From contig NZ_JNYZ01000023.1 in assembly GCF_000717335.1 (NCBI RefSeq), forward strand, positions 62,001 to 126,000: a stretch of DNA of 64,000 bases, written 5' to 3'. The notes beneath the pieces were generated by a model. The model did not search any database. It was not told where the DNA came from and saw nothing but the letters and a program-made list of their open reading frames with translations. The stretch's first letter is position 1; each line of letters opens with the position of its first letter. Made by a program: the position numbers and the translations under genes. This stretch comes from Amycolatopsis jejuensis. Its GTDB lineage: Bacteria; Actinomycetota; Actinomycetes; Mycobacteriales; Pseudonocardiaceae. Positions 16,625-24,324 of this stretch are shown in pieces.

Positions 16625-16673
16625 GTGAACGGACGTGAACGCGGGCTAACATCGGGGGACTTTCTCCGTTCAC
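16625..16673. promoter_or_regulatory. Inverted repeat in the ligase/dehydrogenase divergent promoter
   Basis: GTGAACGGA at 16625-16633 is matched by its exact reverse complement TCCGTTCAC at 16665-16673, with 31 bases between. A further GTGAAC follows the left arm. A possible -10 hexamer, TAACAT, sits between the arms. The arrangement suits a regulator, such as a TetR-type acyl-CoA sensor, controlling both divergent genes. This is inferred from symmetry only. Confidence 0.4.
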
Positions 16674-16693
16674 TGCAGAAGAGGTGACTGAAC

Positions 16694-17851
16694 GTGGCCG
16701 AGGGCCTCTACCAGCTGGCCGAAGAGCACGAAGAACTGCGCGCCGCGGTCCGGGCTCTCGCCGAGAAGGAAATCGCGCCGTACGCGGCGGAGGTCGACGA
16801 GCAGGAGCGCTACCCGGTCGAGGCGAACCAGGCGCTGGTGAAGGCCGGGTTCAACGCGGTCCACATCGCCGAGGAGTACGACGGCCAGGGCGCCGACGCC
16901 GTGGGCGCGTGCATCGTGATCGAGGAGGTCGCGCGGGTGGACGCGTCGGCGTCGCTGATCCCGGCGGTCAACAAACTGGGTACGCAGCCCATCATCCTGT
17001 CCGGGTCGGAAGACCTGAAGAAGCTGGTCCTGCCGTCGATCGCAACGGGCGAGGCGTCGGCGTCGTACGCACTGTCGGAGCGCGAAGCAGGCTCGGACAC
17101 GGCATCGATGCGCACGCGCGCCCGCCTCGACGGTGATCACTGGGTGCTCAACGGCACCAAGTGCTGGATCACCAATGCGGGTGAATCTTCGTGGTACACG
17201 GTCATGGCGGTGAGCGACCCGGACGCGGAGAAGAAGGCCAACGGCATTTCGGCGTTCGTGGTACACAAGGACGATCCGGGCTTTTCGGTGGGCCCGAAGG
17301 AGAAAAAGCTGGGCATCAAAGGCTCCCCGACCCGCGAAATCTACTTCGAAAACTGCACCATCCCGGCCGACCGCATCATCGGCGAACCGGGTACCGGATT
17401 GAAGACGGCCTTGCGCACTTTGGACCACACCCGCCCGACCATCGGCGCGCAGGCGTTGGGAATTGCGCAGGGCGCGCTGGACGCGGCGCTTGCGTATGTC
17501 AAGGAGCGCAAGCAGTTCGGTAAGGCGATCGCGGATTTCCAGGGGGTGCAGTTCATGCTGGCGGATATGGGCACGAAGATCGAAGCCGCCCGGCATTTGG
17601 TGTATGCGTCGGCTGCGGCGTCGGAGCGTGGTGACAAGCGGGCGAGTTTCATGGCTTCAGCGGCGAAGACGTATGCGTCGGATGTGGCAATGTCGGTGAC
17701 GACGGATGCAGTGCAATTGTTCGGCGGCGCGGGTTATACGCGAGACTTCCCGGTGGAACGCATGATGCGGGATGCGAAGATTACGCAGATTTATGAGGGG
17801 ACGAACCAGATCCAGAAGGTTGTGATGGCGCGGAGTTTGCTGAAGGGCTGA
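16694..17851 (+). CDS. fadE25: Acyl-CoA dehydrogenase
   Basis: A 385-residue FAD-dependent acyl-CoA dehydrogenase, catalysing the first oxidation of beta-oxidation. Motifs are YALSEREAGSD (FAD/substrate loop), WITNAGESSWYTVMA, the electron-transfer region QFGKAIADFQ, and QLFGGAGYTRDFPVERMMRDAKITQIYEGTNQ in two conserved blocks, the last containing the catalytic Glu. GTG 16694 follows GAAGAGG. It lies directly after purK-purE, as fadE25 does in mycobacteria by memory. Its last 26 bases, including the stop, recur at 19072-19097. Confidence 0.94.
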   Translation: MAEGLYQLAEEHEELRAAVRALAEKEIAPYAAEVDEQERYPVEANQALVKAGFNAVHIAEEYDGQGADAVGACIVIEEVARVDASASLIPAVNKLGTQPIILSGSEDLKKLVLPSIATGEASASYALSEREAGSDTASMRTRARLDGDHWVLNGTKCWITNAGESSWYTVMAVSDPDAEKKANGISAFVVHKDDPGFSVGPKEKKLGIKGSPTREIYFENCTIPADRIIGEPGTGLKTALRTLDHTRPTIGAQALGIAQGALDAALAYVKERKQFGKAIADFQGVQFMLADMGTKIEAARHLVYASAAASERGDKRASFMASAAKTYASDVAMSVTTDAVQLFGGAGYTRDFPVERMMRDAKITQIYEGTNQIQKVVMARSLLKG

Positions 17852-17862
17852 GTTTTTCGGGA

Positions 17863-17904
17863 CGTCGTAGGGTGGCCTTGCCGTTACCGGGCCACCCTAC
17901 GACG
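17863..17904. terminator. Perfect 14-bp hairpin between convergent genes
   Basis: CGTCGTAGGGTGGC at 17863-17876 pairs exactly with GCCACCCTACGACG at 17891-17904 across a 14-base loop. It lies between the stop of the dehydrogenase and the stop of the convergent AttH-like gene. No U-tract follows on either strand, which is common for actinobacterial terminators. The right part of the loop can also pair with 17949-17960 (12 bp), so two alternative hairpins compete. Confidence 0.65.
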
Positions 17905-17922
17905 AAGAGGACGCGGCTACGT

Positions 17923-18768
17923 CTATCCGACAACGTCGGTGTAGCCGTGCCCGGTAACGGTATCGCCGCGGAAGATGCCGGTCACCGTGCACACGCCACC
18001 GTAGAGACCTTCGCGGGAGCCGGGCAGCTCGCGGTGGGTGACTGTGAGCACTGCGTCGAAGGTGGGGATGGTCAGCTCCCACGTGTTTTCGCTGCCGGTC
18101 CGAGTGGCACCGGCGAGGGTGTGAGTGCCATCAGCGTCGAGCGCGGTGAGCCAGGAGCTGCCGTCGCCGGAGGTATCCCAGACGCTCAGGTACCGGCCGG
18201 AGCCGAGATCGAGGCCCAGCCACGTGAAGCGCGGGGGCTCATTGCCGGGGGTCGCCCACTGGCGGTCGAACCAGGTTCGCCCGGTGACCTGGTACTCGGT
18301 GCCGTTGGTGGTGATCGTCCCGGTGGTGGTCAGGCCGGGCAGCGCGTACTGGCCGGTCTGGCCACCACAGAACGGGAACAGCCCGGCTCCGGCGTTGTAC
18401 AGCACAGGTTCGTTGCGCCGTAAGGCAAGTTTGACCACCGCGTCGTCCGTGGCCCCGGATACCTCCATGCCGTCCAAGTCGCCGTGCATCTGAAGGAGGG
18501 GGGTTTTGATCTCGAACGCGTCGGTGGACACCGTCACGTCGTCGCTGCTTTCGACAGCTTCTTTCAAGCTGGTATGGCCTTCGGGCTCCTGCAGCAAGGC
18601 GACGACGCTGTGGCACGTGTGATTCGTGGTCATTGCCTGGATTTTCACCCAGAACTGGGTGTCCCCGGCGCGCAGCTGGGCGGTGTACCACCAGGAATCC
18701 ACCGGATGCGAAGCGGAAGCAGGCAGTTCGTCGGCGGGGTTGATCAAAGTCGGGTGTGTGGTCGTCAT
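17923..18768 (-). CDS. AttH/CrtC-like lipocalin-fold protein
   Basis: A 281-residue protein without a signal peptide. SWWYTAQLRAGDTQFWVKI near the N-terminus and TGRTWFDRQWA, FTWLGLDLGSGRYLSVWD in the middle resemble the AttH / hydroxyneurosporene synthase (CrtC) family, whose members form tandem lipocalin barrels and include carotenoid hydratases and cyclases of secondary metabolism. No carotenoid or polyketide genes are near, so the substrate is unknown. ATG 18768 follows GGAG. The gene lies inside a segment bounded by a 26-bp direct repeat and was probably acquired. A perfect palindrome lies 114 bases upstream of its start. Confidence 0.75.
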   Translation of the reverse strand: MTTTHPTLINPADELPASASHPVDSWWYTAQLRAGDTQFWVKIQAMTTNHTCHSVVALLQEPEGHTSLKEAVESSDDVTVSTDAFEIKTPLLQMHGDLDGMEVSGATDDAVVKLALRRNEPVLYNAGAGLFPFCGGQTGQYALPGLTTTGTITTNGTEYQVTGRTWFDRQWATPGNEPPRFTWLGLDLGSGRYLSVWDTSGDGSSWLTALDADGTHTLAGATRTGSENTWELTIPTFDAVLTVTHRELPGSREGLYGGVCTVTGIFRGDTVTGHGYTDVVG

Positions 18769-18881
18769 GGCGGCTCCGTAAGTCAGGGGGTGCTGGAAGC
18801 GGGTTGAACGGGTTGCGCAGACAGAAGGCGGTGAGGAATTCGATGGACTTGCCCGAGGGTCTGCAGTACTCGAAATTTTGC

Positions 18882-18910
18882 ACTAAGTGGAGGAAAAAAT
18901 TCCACTTAGT
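18882..18910. promoter_or_regulatory. Perfect 10-bp inverted repeat upstream of the AttH-like gene
   Basis: ACTAAGTGGA (18882-18891) and TCCACTTAGT (18901-18910) are exact reverse complements, separated by GGAAAAAAT. The patch around it (about 18870-18950) is A/T-richer than its surroundings. It lies 114 bases upstream of the AttH-like start, a distance that fits an operator or a leader hairpin. The A-run loop is unlike a usual terminator. The binding protein is unknown. Confidence 0.6.
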
Positions 18911-18946
18911 CCCGCGGAAAAGTGATATGAGTCACATGGTGCTCAG

Positions 18947-19096
18947 TTGTTAGCACTCCGGGATGCGCGGCCAAAGTCCGTCGCGCAGCTCACGATTATC
19001 GTGGCGCTGGAAGCTGAACTCGACGAAAACCGTTTCGAGTTCAGCGAATTCCACCGCGAACCGCCGCTGGCGGCGCGGAGTTTGCTGAAGGGCTGA
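18947..19096 (+). pseudogene. Chimeric relic: ligase fragment joined to acyl-CoA dehydrogenase C-terminus
   Basis: Bases 18986-19061 match 16087-16162 of the acyl-CoA ligase gene in inverted orientation with about 70 of 76 identities. They encode AQLTIIVALEAELDEN and EFHRE in the ligase frame. The frame continues without break into 19072-19096, identical to the end of the acyl-CoA dehydrogenase (ARSLLKG and stop). The two source genes are on opposite strands at 14.9-17.9 kb, so this piece records at least one inversion and one join. TTG 18947 could start a 49-residue peptide, but there is no ribosome site, so it is treated as a relic. Confidence 0.75.
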
Positions 19097-19141
19097 GCTG
19101 GCGACGCGGAATTGTCGGTGCCCGGGCCTACCATCCGGAAC

Positions 19142-19861
19142 ATGACGCGATACGTCGACGAGGACCTGCACGATGCCGAGTTCCGGGAGTGTGATCTGAC
19201 CGGGGCGCGGCTGATCGGGGTCGTCATGCAGGATGCCGTGATTGATGGGCTCGTCACCAACCTCGTGGTGAATGGGGTCGAGGTCAGTGGGTACGTCGAG
19301 GCGGAGCTGGATCGGCGGTATCCGGTGCGGGTGCTGATCCGTTCCGAGGATCCGGCCGATCTGCGGGAGGCAGCGCGGCAGCTGCATGCCGGGTGGGCCG
19401 CCACGGTCGAGCGAATGCGCCGGACGCCCGGGATCGAGCGGCGCAGTGTGAATGACGAGTGGTCGGCGGTGCAGACGATGCGCCATCTGGTCTTCGTGCA
19501 CGACTCGTGGTTCCGCCGCTGCTGTCTGGGTTCCACGGAGCTGTTCACGCCGATGGGGATCGGGCCGAGTGTCGAGCCGTATCGCGAAGCGCATGGACTG
19601 GACCTCTCGCTCGAGCCGTCTCTTGACGAGATCGTGCGCGGGCGTGCTGCGCAGGTCGCGGAGCTCGAAGCCTGGCTCGGCGAGGTCACTGCGGCGCAGC
19701 TGGCCGCGCCTGCGCCGGTGCCTGAGGACGATGTCTGGCCGCCCTATGCCCGGGGTCGCTCGGTGCGGCGGTGCCTCGGGACGGTGCTCAACGAGACCTT
19801 CGAGCACCATCGCTTCTGCGTCCGCGACCTCGACCTGATCGATGAACAGGACGGTGCGTAA
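19142..19861 (+). CDS. DinB-family protein
   Basis: A 239-residue soluble protein. The first 65 residues read as pentapeptide-like or strand-rich (FRECDLTGARLIGVVMQDAVI). The rest is a DinB-type four-helix bundle (about 75-230) with the usual His ligands in MRHLVFVHDSW and ETFEHHRFCVRDLD. DinB proteins bind a metal and include mycothiol-, bacillithiol- or maleylpyruvate-using transferases and many uncharacterised members. The N-terminal part may be a separate small domain. ATG 19142 is the first good start after the relic. The reaction is unknown. Confidence 0.82.
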   Translation: MTRYVDEDLHDAEFRECDLTGARLIGVVMQDAVIDGLVTNLVVNGVEVSGYVEAELDRRYPVRVLIRSEDPADLREAARQLHAGWAATVERMRRTPGIERRSVNDEWSAVQTMRHLVFVHDSWFRRCCLGSTELFTPMGIGPSVEPYREAHGLDLSLEPSLDEIVRGRAAQVAELEAWLGEVTAAQLAAPAPVPEDDVWPPYARGRSVRRCLGTVLNETFEHHRFCVRDLDLIDEQDGA

Positions 19862-19920
19862 GGCTTCTCCGCTGAGCAACGGCTTGCCAAGCCGGCGGAT
19901 CGGGTGTGACATCTCAGGTC

Positions 19921-20709
19921 ATGCCGATGATGATCACCCCCGCCGGGCAGCGCGTGCACTACCGCGACCACGGCGGTGACGGCCCGCCGGTCGTGGTGCT
20001 GCACAGCTTTCTCATGGACCTCTCCATGTGGGACCGGCAGGTCGACGCTTTCCGGGACGGGTTCCGGATCATCGCCGTCGACGAGCGGGGGCACGGGGAA
20101 ACGCCCGCCGACGGGCCGTTCGGCTACTGGGACGTCGCGCGGGACGTGCTGCACCTGCTCGATCACCTCGGGGTCGAGCGCGCTGCGGTAGTCGGGACCA
20201 GTCAGGGTGGGTTCGTCGCGCTGCGCATGGCGCTGCTCGCGCCGGAACGGGTTACCGCGCTCGCCGTGCTCGGCACTTCCGGGGAGGCCGAGGACCCGCA
20301 GGTCGCCGAGGGGTATCGGCAGCTTGCCGGGATCTGGGCTGCCCAAGGACCGGACTCGGTGATCGACGCCGTCGCCGCCATCTGTCTCGGGGAGACCGAC
20401 GCCTCGGCGTGGACGCCGAAGTGGCGGGCGGTCCGGGGGGAACGGTTCGAGCGGATCGTGGGGGCGCTCGTCGACCGGGACGGGGTGCTCGATCGTGCAG
20501 GCGAAATCACCGTGCCCGTGCTGGTGCTGCATGGCACGGCGGACCTGGCGTACCCCGTGGCGCGGGCGGAGGCGCTCGTCGCCGCGCTGCCGAAGGCCGA
20601 ACCGCTCGTCACCATCGACGGTGGTGCGCACTTCCTCAGCGTCACCAACCCCGATGACGTCTACCCCCACTTGCGTGAATTCCTCGACGCGCATGCGGAC
20701 GGAAAGTAA
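19921..20709 (+). CDS. Alpha/beta-fold hydrolase
   Basis: A 262-residue soluble hydrolase. HSFLMDLSMWD gives the oxyanion region, VGTSQGGFVALR the nucleophile elbow with Ser, PVLVLHGTADLAYP the acid region and DGGAHFLSVTNPDDV the catalytic His. The pattern resembles 3-oxoadipate enol-lactonases and haloperoxidase-like esterases, but no aromatic degradation genes are near. ATG 19921 is chosen, but GTG 19906 and ATG 19927 are in frame and no clear ribosome site decides. It lies between the DinB gene and a secreted lipase, both on the same strand. Confidence 0.88.
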   Translation: MPMMITPAGQRVHYRDHGGDGPPVVVLHSFLMDLSMWDRQVDAFRDGFRIIAVDERGHGETPADGPFGYWDVARDVLHLLDHLGVERAAVVGTSQGGFVALRMALLAPERVTALAVLGTSGEAEDPQVAEGYRQLAGIWAAQGPDSVIDAVAAICLGETDASAWTPKWRAVRGERFERIVGALVDRDGVLDRAGEITVPVLVLHGTADLAYPVARAEALVAALPKAEPLVTIDGGAHFLSVTNPDDVYPHLREFLDAHADGK

Positions 20710-20773
20710 CTGCGTTTCCCTTTTCCGGGTTCCGCGTTAACTACGGCATCGGGTTCACAGAGAGGTGGGGCGG

Positions 20774-21694
20774 ATGGGCGCACGGGGATTCGTGCTCGCG
20801 GCCGCGGCGGTGGTGGCTGCCGCGCTGAGCACCGGTACCGCGTCGGCGGCGGAGAAGGAGCCGACCGGGCCGGTGCAGCCGAACATCATCGCGGCGGCGC
20901 TCTACTCGGTCGCGCAGCCGACGATTGCGCCGCCGGGTGCCAATGACTGGGACTGCAAACCGTCCGCCGCGCACCCGAATCCCGTGCTGCTGTCCAACGG
21001 CACCACCGCGAACGCGTACGAAAACTGGGCGAATCTGTCCCAGCGGCTGGCCGACGCGGGGTACTGCGTGTTCGCGGGCAACTTCGGCGGCTCGCCGGGT
21101 GCGTTCCTGCAGACTGTCGGCCCGGTCGCCGGGACCGCGGGGCAGCTCGCGACCTTCGGTGACAAGATCCTCAAAGCCACCGGGGCAGCCAAACTCGACA
21201 TCGTCGGGCACTCGCAAGGCGGGATGAATCCGCGGTACTGGATCAAGAACCTCGGTGGCGCCACGAAAATCGGCAAGCTGATCGGGCTGTCGCCGTCCAA
21301 CTACGGCACGAGCCTGTACGGGCTGCTCACCGCAATCCAGGCGATCCCACCCGCGCGTGACCTGGTGGGCGTAGCTTGTGCGGCCTGTAACGAACAGTCC
21401 ACCGGATCCGCATTCCTCACCGAGCTCAATGCCGGGGGCGACACTGTGCCGGGTATCGACTACACCGTGATCCAAACCCGATATGACGACGTTGTCACGC
21501 CTTATCCCAACGCATTTCTCAAGCCCGCGCCGAACGTGAAGAACATCGTGCTCCAGGACCTCTGCGGCCTCGACTTCACCGACCATCTGGGGATTCCCTA
21601 CGACCCGATCGCCCAGCGCGAGGTGCTCAACGCGCTCGATCCGGCAACCGCGGTGCCGCCGAAATGCGTATTCGTGCCACCGGTGATCAGCTGA
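20774..21694 (+). CDS. Secreted lipase (lipase class 2 / EstA-like)
   Basis: A 306-residue exported esterase or triacylglycerol lipase. A signal peptide ends near ALSTGTASA (about residue 25). The core shows LSNGTTANAYENW, the nucleophile motif VGHSQGG, an Asp in TRYDDVVTPY and His in FTDHLGIPYD. Cys residues (DWDCK, GYCVF, ACAACNE, DLCGL, PKCVF) suggest disulphides outside the cell. ATG 20774 follows GAGGTGGGG; GTG 20765 would put that site inside the coding sequence. The product is probably released to the medium or wall. Confidence 0.9.
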   Translation: MGARGFVLAAAAVVAAALSTGTASAAEKEPTGPVQPNIIAAALYSVAQPTIAPPGANDWDCKPSAAHPNPVLLSNGTTANAYENWANLSQRLADAGYCVFAGNFGGSPGAFLQTVGPVAGTAGQLATFGDKILKATGAAKLDIVGHSQGGMNPRYWIKNLGGATKIGKLIGLSPSNYGTSLYGLLTAIQAIPPARDLVGVACAACNEQSTGSAFLTELNAGGDTVPGIDYTVIQTRYDDVVTPYPNAFLKPAPNVKNIVLQDLCGLDFTDHLGIPYDPIAQREVLNALDPATAVPPKCVFVPPVIS

Positions 21695-21713
21695 AAACCT
21701 CCATCGCATCTGG

Positions 21714-21732
21714 TAAGGTTTGCCTTAGCGAA
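21714..21732 (+). promoter_or_regulatory. Possible iron box (IdeR/DmdR site)
   Basis: TAAGGTTTGCCTTAGCGAA agrees with 13 of 19 positions of the DtxR/IdeR consensus as I recall it, and contains a TAAGG/CCTTA inverted repeat. It lies 78 bases upstream of the 21810 start. That gene is uncharacterised, so an iron link cannot be tested from content. Confidence 0.3.
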
Positions 21733-21809
21733 GGTACAAACGCGAACATTTTTCGGACCCGCGGGCATTTCGGTTGTGCAATCGGGGTTTCGATGTCACA
21801 GTCGGCGAC

Positions 21810-22232
21810 ATGCTTTGGCCGCTCCCCGACACCTGGCAGCCGCGTGATGACGCCGAGCTGGTCGCCGGCTGGCGGCTCTGGCTCGAGCTGAGCGACCGCG
21901 CATGGCCGACCGCAGCATGGGACGGCACCCCCGCCGGTGCCGTGGACCAGCTGCGTGGCCTGCTCGACGCGTGCGACGACATCGACGCTGCATGCCGGGT
22001 TTCCGGGGAACCGTCACGGGAATTTTCGGGCATGATCCAGCCGCTGGTGCTGTCCGCGAGCGCGGTGATCGGCCTGTGGTGGGACGATCACGCACCGCTG
22101 GATTCCGCCCGTGCCCGTTCGCTCCACGAGGACCTGCGCCGGTTCGCGGTCCTCGCGGAGCGGGTGCTCACCCTGCTGTCCGCCCACGGCGGCTGGGCGC
22201 AGCTCGATTCGGCCCGGCGCCGCCCGGCTTGA
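21810..22232 (+). CDS. Uncharacterised protein
   Basis: A 140-residue soluble, mostly helical protein rich in Trp, Leu and Asp (WPLPDTW, AAWDGTP, GLWWDDHAPLD). I recognise no family. ATG 21810 is preferred to an in-frame TTG at 21774. Its last 65 bases overlap, on the opposite strand, the 3' end of the OtrA-like gene, so one of the two ends may be less conserved than it appears. A possible iron box lies upstream. It follows the lipase on the same strand with a 115-base gap. Confidence 0.6.
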   Translation: MLWPLPDTWQPRDDAELVAGWRLWLELSDRAWPTAAWDGTPAGAVDQLRGLLDACDDIDAACRVSGEPSREFSGMIQPLVLSASAVIGLWWDDHAPLDSARARSLHEDLRRFAVLAERVLTLLSAHGGWAQLDSARRRPA

Positions 22233-24048
22233 GCCGGTACTCGGCGAAACCGGTCACGAGCGTGCCCTCGCCCTGCGTGGCCGCGGGCAGCCATTGCTCC
22301 AGCTCGTGCACCGCGACGGCGGGGAGATGACCGTCCACAGTGCACTGGGCACCGGTGACCACCGGCTCGCCGGGCACCGCGCGTAGTTCGACCAGCTTGC
22401 GCAGTACGGCGCTCACCGCGGCGGCCGGTGCTTCGATCTCGAACGCGTGCACCGGCTCGTACACCCGGGTTCCGGCCTCGCGAAGGGCGTCCCGCAGCAC
22501 AAGCCGGGTCATCCCGCGGAAGTCCCCGGCCGTGCTCACCGGGGAGGAAAACCCGCTGTGGGTAAGGGTGACCGTGCAGTCGATCACTTCGCGGCCGTGG
22601 AGTCCTTCGTGGAGGGTTTCGTACACAGTGTCCTCAATGGCCTTGTGGAAAGCCAGCGGAAGGGACCCGAGTTCGACCTCGAGGTGGTAGCCGATCCCGG
22701 AGCCGGGTGGCGCCGGTTCCACGCGGAGCCCGACGGTGGCCCAGAAGAACACTCGCTCGTCCGGCGCGCGGTGCCGCACGCAATGTCCAGTCCCAGGTAG
22801 ACGCTCGACGAGCAGTGGCCGTGACTCCTCGAACTCGGCGGCGATCACGAACTCCTCGGCGAGTGTCGCGCGGATGACCTCCTTCTGGACCTCGCCGTAC
22901 AACCGGACGGTGATTTCCCTTTCCCGGCGCCGGATGGTGATCAGCGGGTCCTGTTCGGACAGTCTGGTGAGGGCGGAGTACAACGCTCCGGCCTGGTCCG
23001 GATCGGCTGGCCGGACGAGGGTTTCCAGGCTTGGTGGTGCGAAAAGCCGGTCGGGTGGCCGGTCGGTGCCTTCACCCAGCCGGTCGCCGATCCGGATTTC
23101 CGGCAAGCCCCGGACCTGCGCGACGTCACCGGCCAGTGCATCACCGGTCACCGGGGTGGCGCCGTGTTCGTACACCCGCACGGCGGTGGGCCGACCCTGC
23201 CGGAGGGGCTGACGGGCGGTCAGAGAGCCGGAAAACACGCGTACGTAAGCGATTTTCTCCCCGGCGGGGCCGCGCTCGATCTTGAAGACGGTCGCGTCGA
23301 GTGGTCCGTCCGCGCAGCGTTCGCGGGAGGGCAGCAGCTCGCGTACCCCGCTGACGAGGTCGCCCACCCCGGCGCCGGTGATGGCCGAGCCGAAGAAGAC
23401 CGGATACACCGCAGCCTTGGCGACCTGGCGTACCAACGCTTCCCGATAGTCCTCTTCGGACACCTCACCGGCCACATAGGACGCGAGGAACCGGTCGTCT
23501 TCGGCGAGGACGTCTGCCAGGTGCTCGTCCGGCGGTAGTGGCGCGGGCTTCGCTGCGGCGGTACCGATTCCGGTCACTGTGGACACTGCGACACACTTCG
23601 GGGAAAGCTTGGTACGCAAGGATTCCAGCAGCTCGGCTTCGCGAGCTCCGGTGCGGTCGATCTTGTTCACGAACACCAGCACCGGAATGCCGAGCCGGAC
23701 GAGGGTGCGCATCAGGATGCGGGTCTGCGCCTGCACTCCCTCCACTGCGGACACGACGAGCACCGCGCCGTCGAGTACGCCGACGGCACGTTCGACCTCC
23801 GCGATGAAGTCGGAGTGGCCTGGGGTGTCCACGAGCGTGAGCCGGTGGCCGGGCGTGCTGACCGCCACGACGGCGGACTTGATCGTGATCCCGCGCCGTC
23901 GTTCGAGGTCGAGGGAATCGGTTTGGGTGTTGCCGTCGTCGACGCGGCCGGCGTGGTCGATCACGCCGGTTTCGAAGAGCAGCCGTTCGGTGAGACTGGT
24001 TTTACCGGCGTCGACGTGCGCCAAGATGCCGATGGTGAGTGCTTTCAT
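22168..24048 (-). CDS. otrA: Tetracycline resistance ribosomal protection protein, OtrA/Tet(M) type
   Basis: A 626-residue GTPase related to elongation factor G. Its relatives dislodge tetracycline from the ribosome. G motifs are intact: AHVDAGKTS at 10-18, RGITI at 52-56, DTPGH at 74-78 and NKID at 128-131. Domains IV-V follow, including FSSPVSTAGDFRGMTRLVLRDAL. The length fits Tet(M)/OtrA and is shorter than EF-G. Many actinomycetes carry such genes without making tetracyclines, so resistance is likely but the drug is not certain. A 36-codon leader ORF overlaps the start. The RBS region GAGGACCTCC is itself palindromic. The 3' end overlaps a convergent gene. Confidence 0.92.
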   Translation of the reverse strand: MKALTIGILAHVDAGKTSLTERLLFETGVIDHAGRVDDGNTQTDSLDLERRRGITIKSAVVAVSTPGHRLTLVDTPGHSDFIAEVERAVGVLDGAVLVVSAVEGVQAQTRILMRTLVRLGIPVLVFVNKIDRTGAREAELLESLRTKLSPKCVAVSTVTGIGTAAAKPAPLPPDEHLADVLAEDDRFLASYVAGEVSEEDYREALVRQVAKAAVYPVFFGSAITGAGVGDLVSGVRELLPSRERCADGPLDATVFKIERGPAGEKIAYVRVFSGSLTARQPLRQGRPTAVRVYEHGATPVTGDALAGDVAQVRGLPEIRIGDRLGEGTDRPPDRLFAPPSLETLVRPADPDQAGALYSALTRLSEQDPLITIRRREREITVRLYGEVQKEVIRATLAEEFVIAAEFEESRPLLVERLPGTGHCVRHRAPDERVFFWATVGLRVEPAPPGSGIGYHLEVELGSLPLAFHKAIEDTVYETLHEGLHGREVIDCTVTLTHSGFSSPVSTAGDFRGMTRLVLRDALREAGTRVYEPVHAFEIEAPAAAVSAVLRKLVELRAVPGEPVVTGAQCTVDGHLPAVAVHELEQWLPAATQGEGTLVTGFAEYRLKPGGAGPNRAAPSRRGRTAG

Positions 24049-24112
24049 GCAGGTGGAGGTCCTCGGATGCGGGGGACAGGCCGAACTGGGGTCGATCGGA
24101 CTGTCGGCGCAT
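24002..24112 (-). CDS. Candidate leader ORF overlapping the otrA-like start
   Basis: A 36-codon reading frame begins with ATG at 24112, preceded by AGGAG at a five-base spacing, a better ribosome site than that of the otrA-like gene itself. It begins MRRQSDRPQF, is rich in Arg and His, and ends with TAA at 24002-24004, 47 bases inside the otrA-like coding region in another frame. Leader peptides control other ribosomal protection genes, for example tet(M), so translational or transcriptional attenuation is inferred. It could also be chance. Confidence 0.45.
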   Translation of the reverse strand: MRRQSDRPQFGLSPASEDLHLHESTHHRHLGARRRR

Positions 24113-24324
24113 CGGGTCTCCTAGCAGTCGGAAAGCGGGGCGGCTGGACGGTACCGCCGGGCACGGTGGCGAGTACACCGATTTTCGGACCCGCCGGTGA
24201 AGGGCGCCCGGATTGCGGCGCCTGTCGGTTTCTTATCGATCACTCGCCGAGGCCCCTCCGAAGGTGCTCAGCGCCCTACCGTTGGCCGGGTCAGTGGAAT
24301 TTTCACCTCTCGGGAGCTGTCTCC

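Larger units (their letters stand above)
17827..19097 (+). repeat. 26-bp direct repeat bounding an accessory segment
   Basis: The 26 bases that end the acyl-CoA dehydrogenase gene (17827-17852) recur exactly at 19072-19097 in the same orientation, 1,245 bases away. The segment between holds a convergent AttH/CrtC-like gene, a perfect palindrome, an A/T-richer patch and a 76-bp relic of the acyl-CoA ligase. The repeat rebuilds the 3' end of the upstream gene, as attachment sites of integrated elements do. No integrase is present, so homologous or illegitimate recombination is equally possible. Confidence 0.75.
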
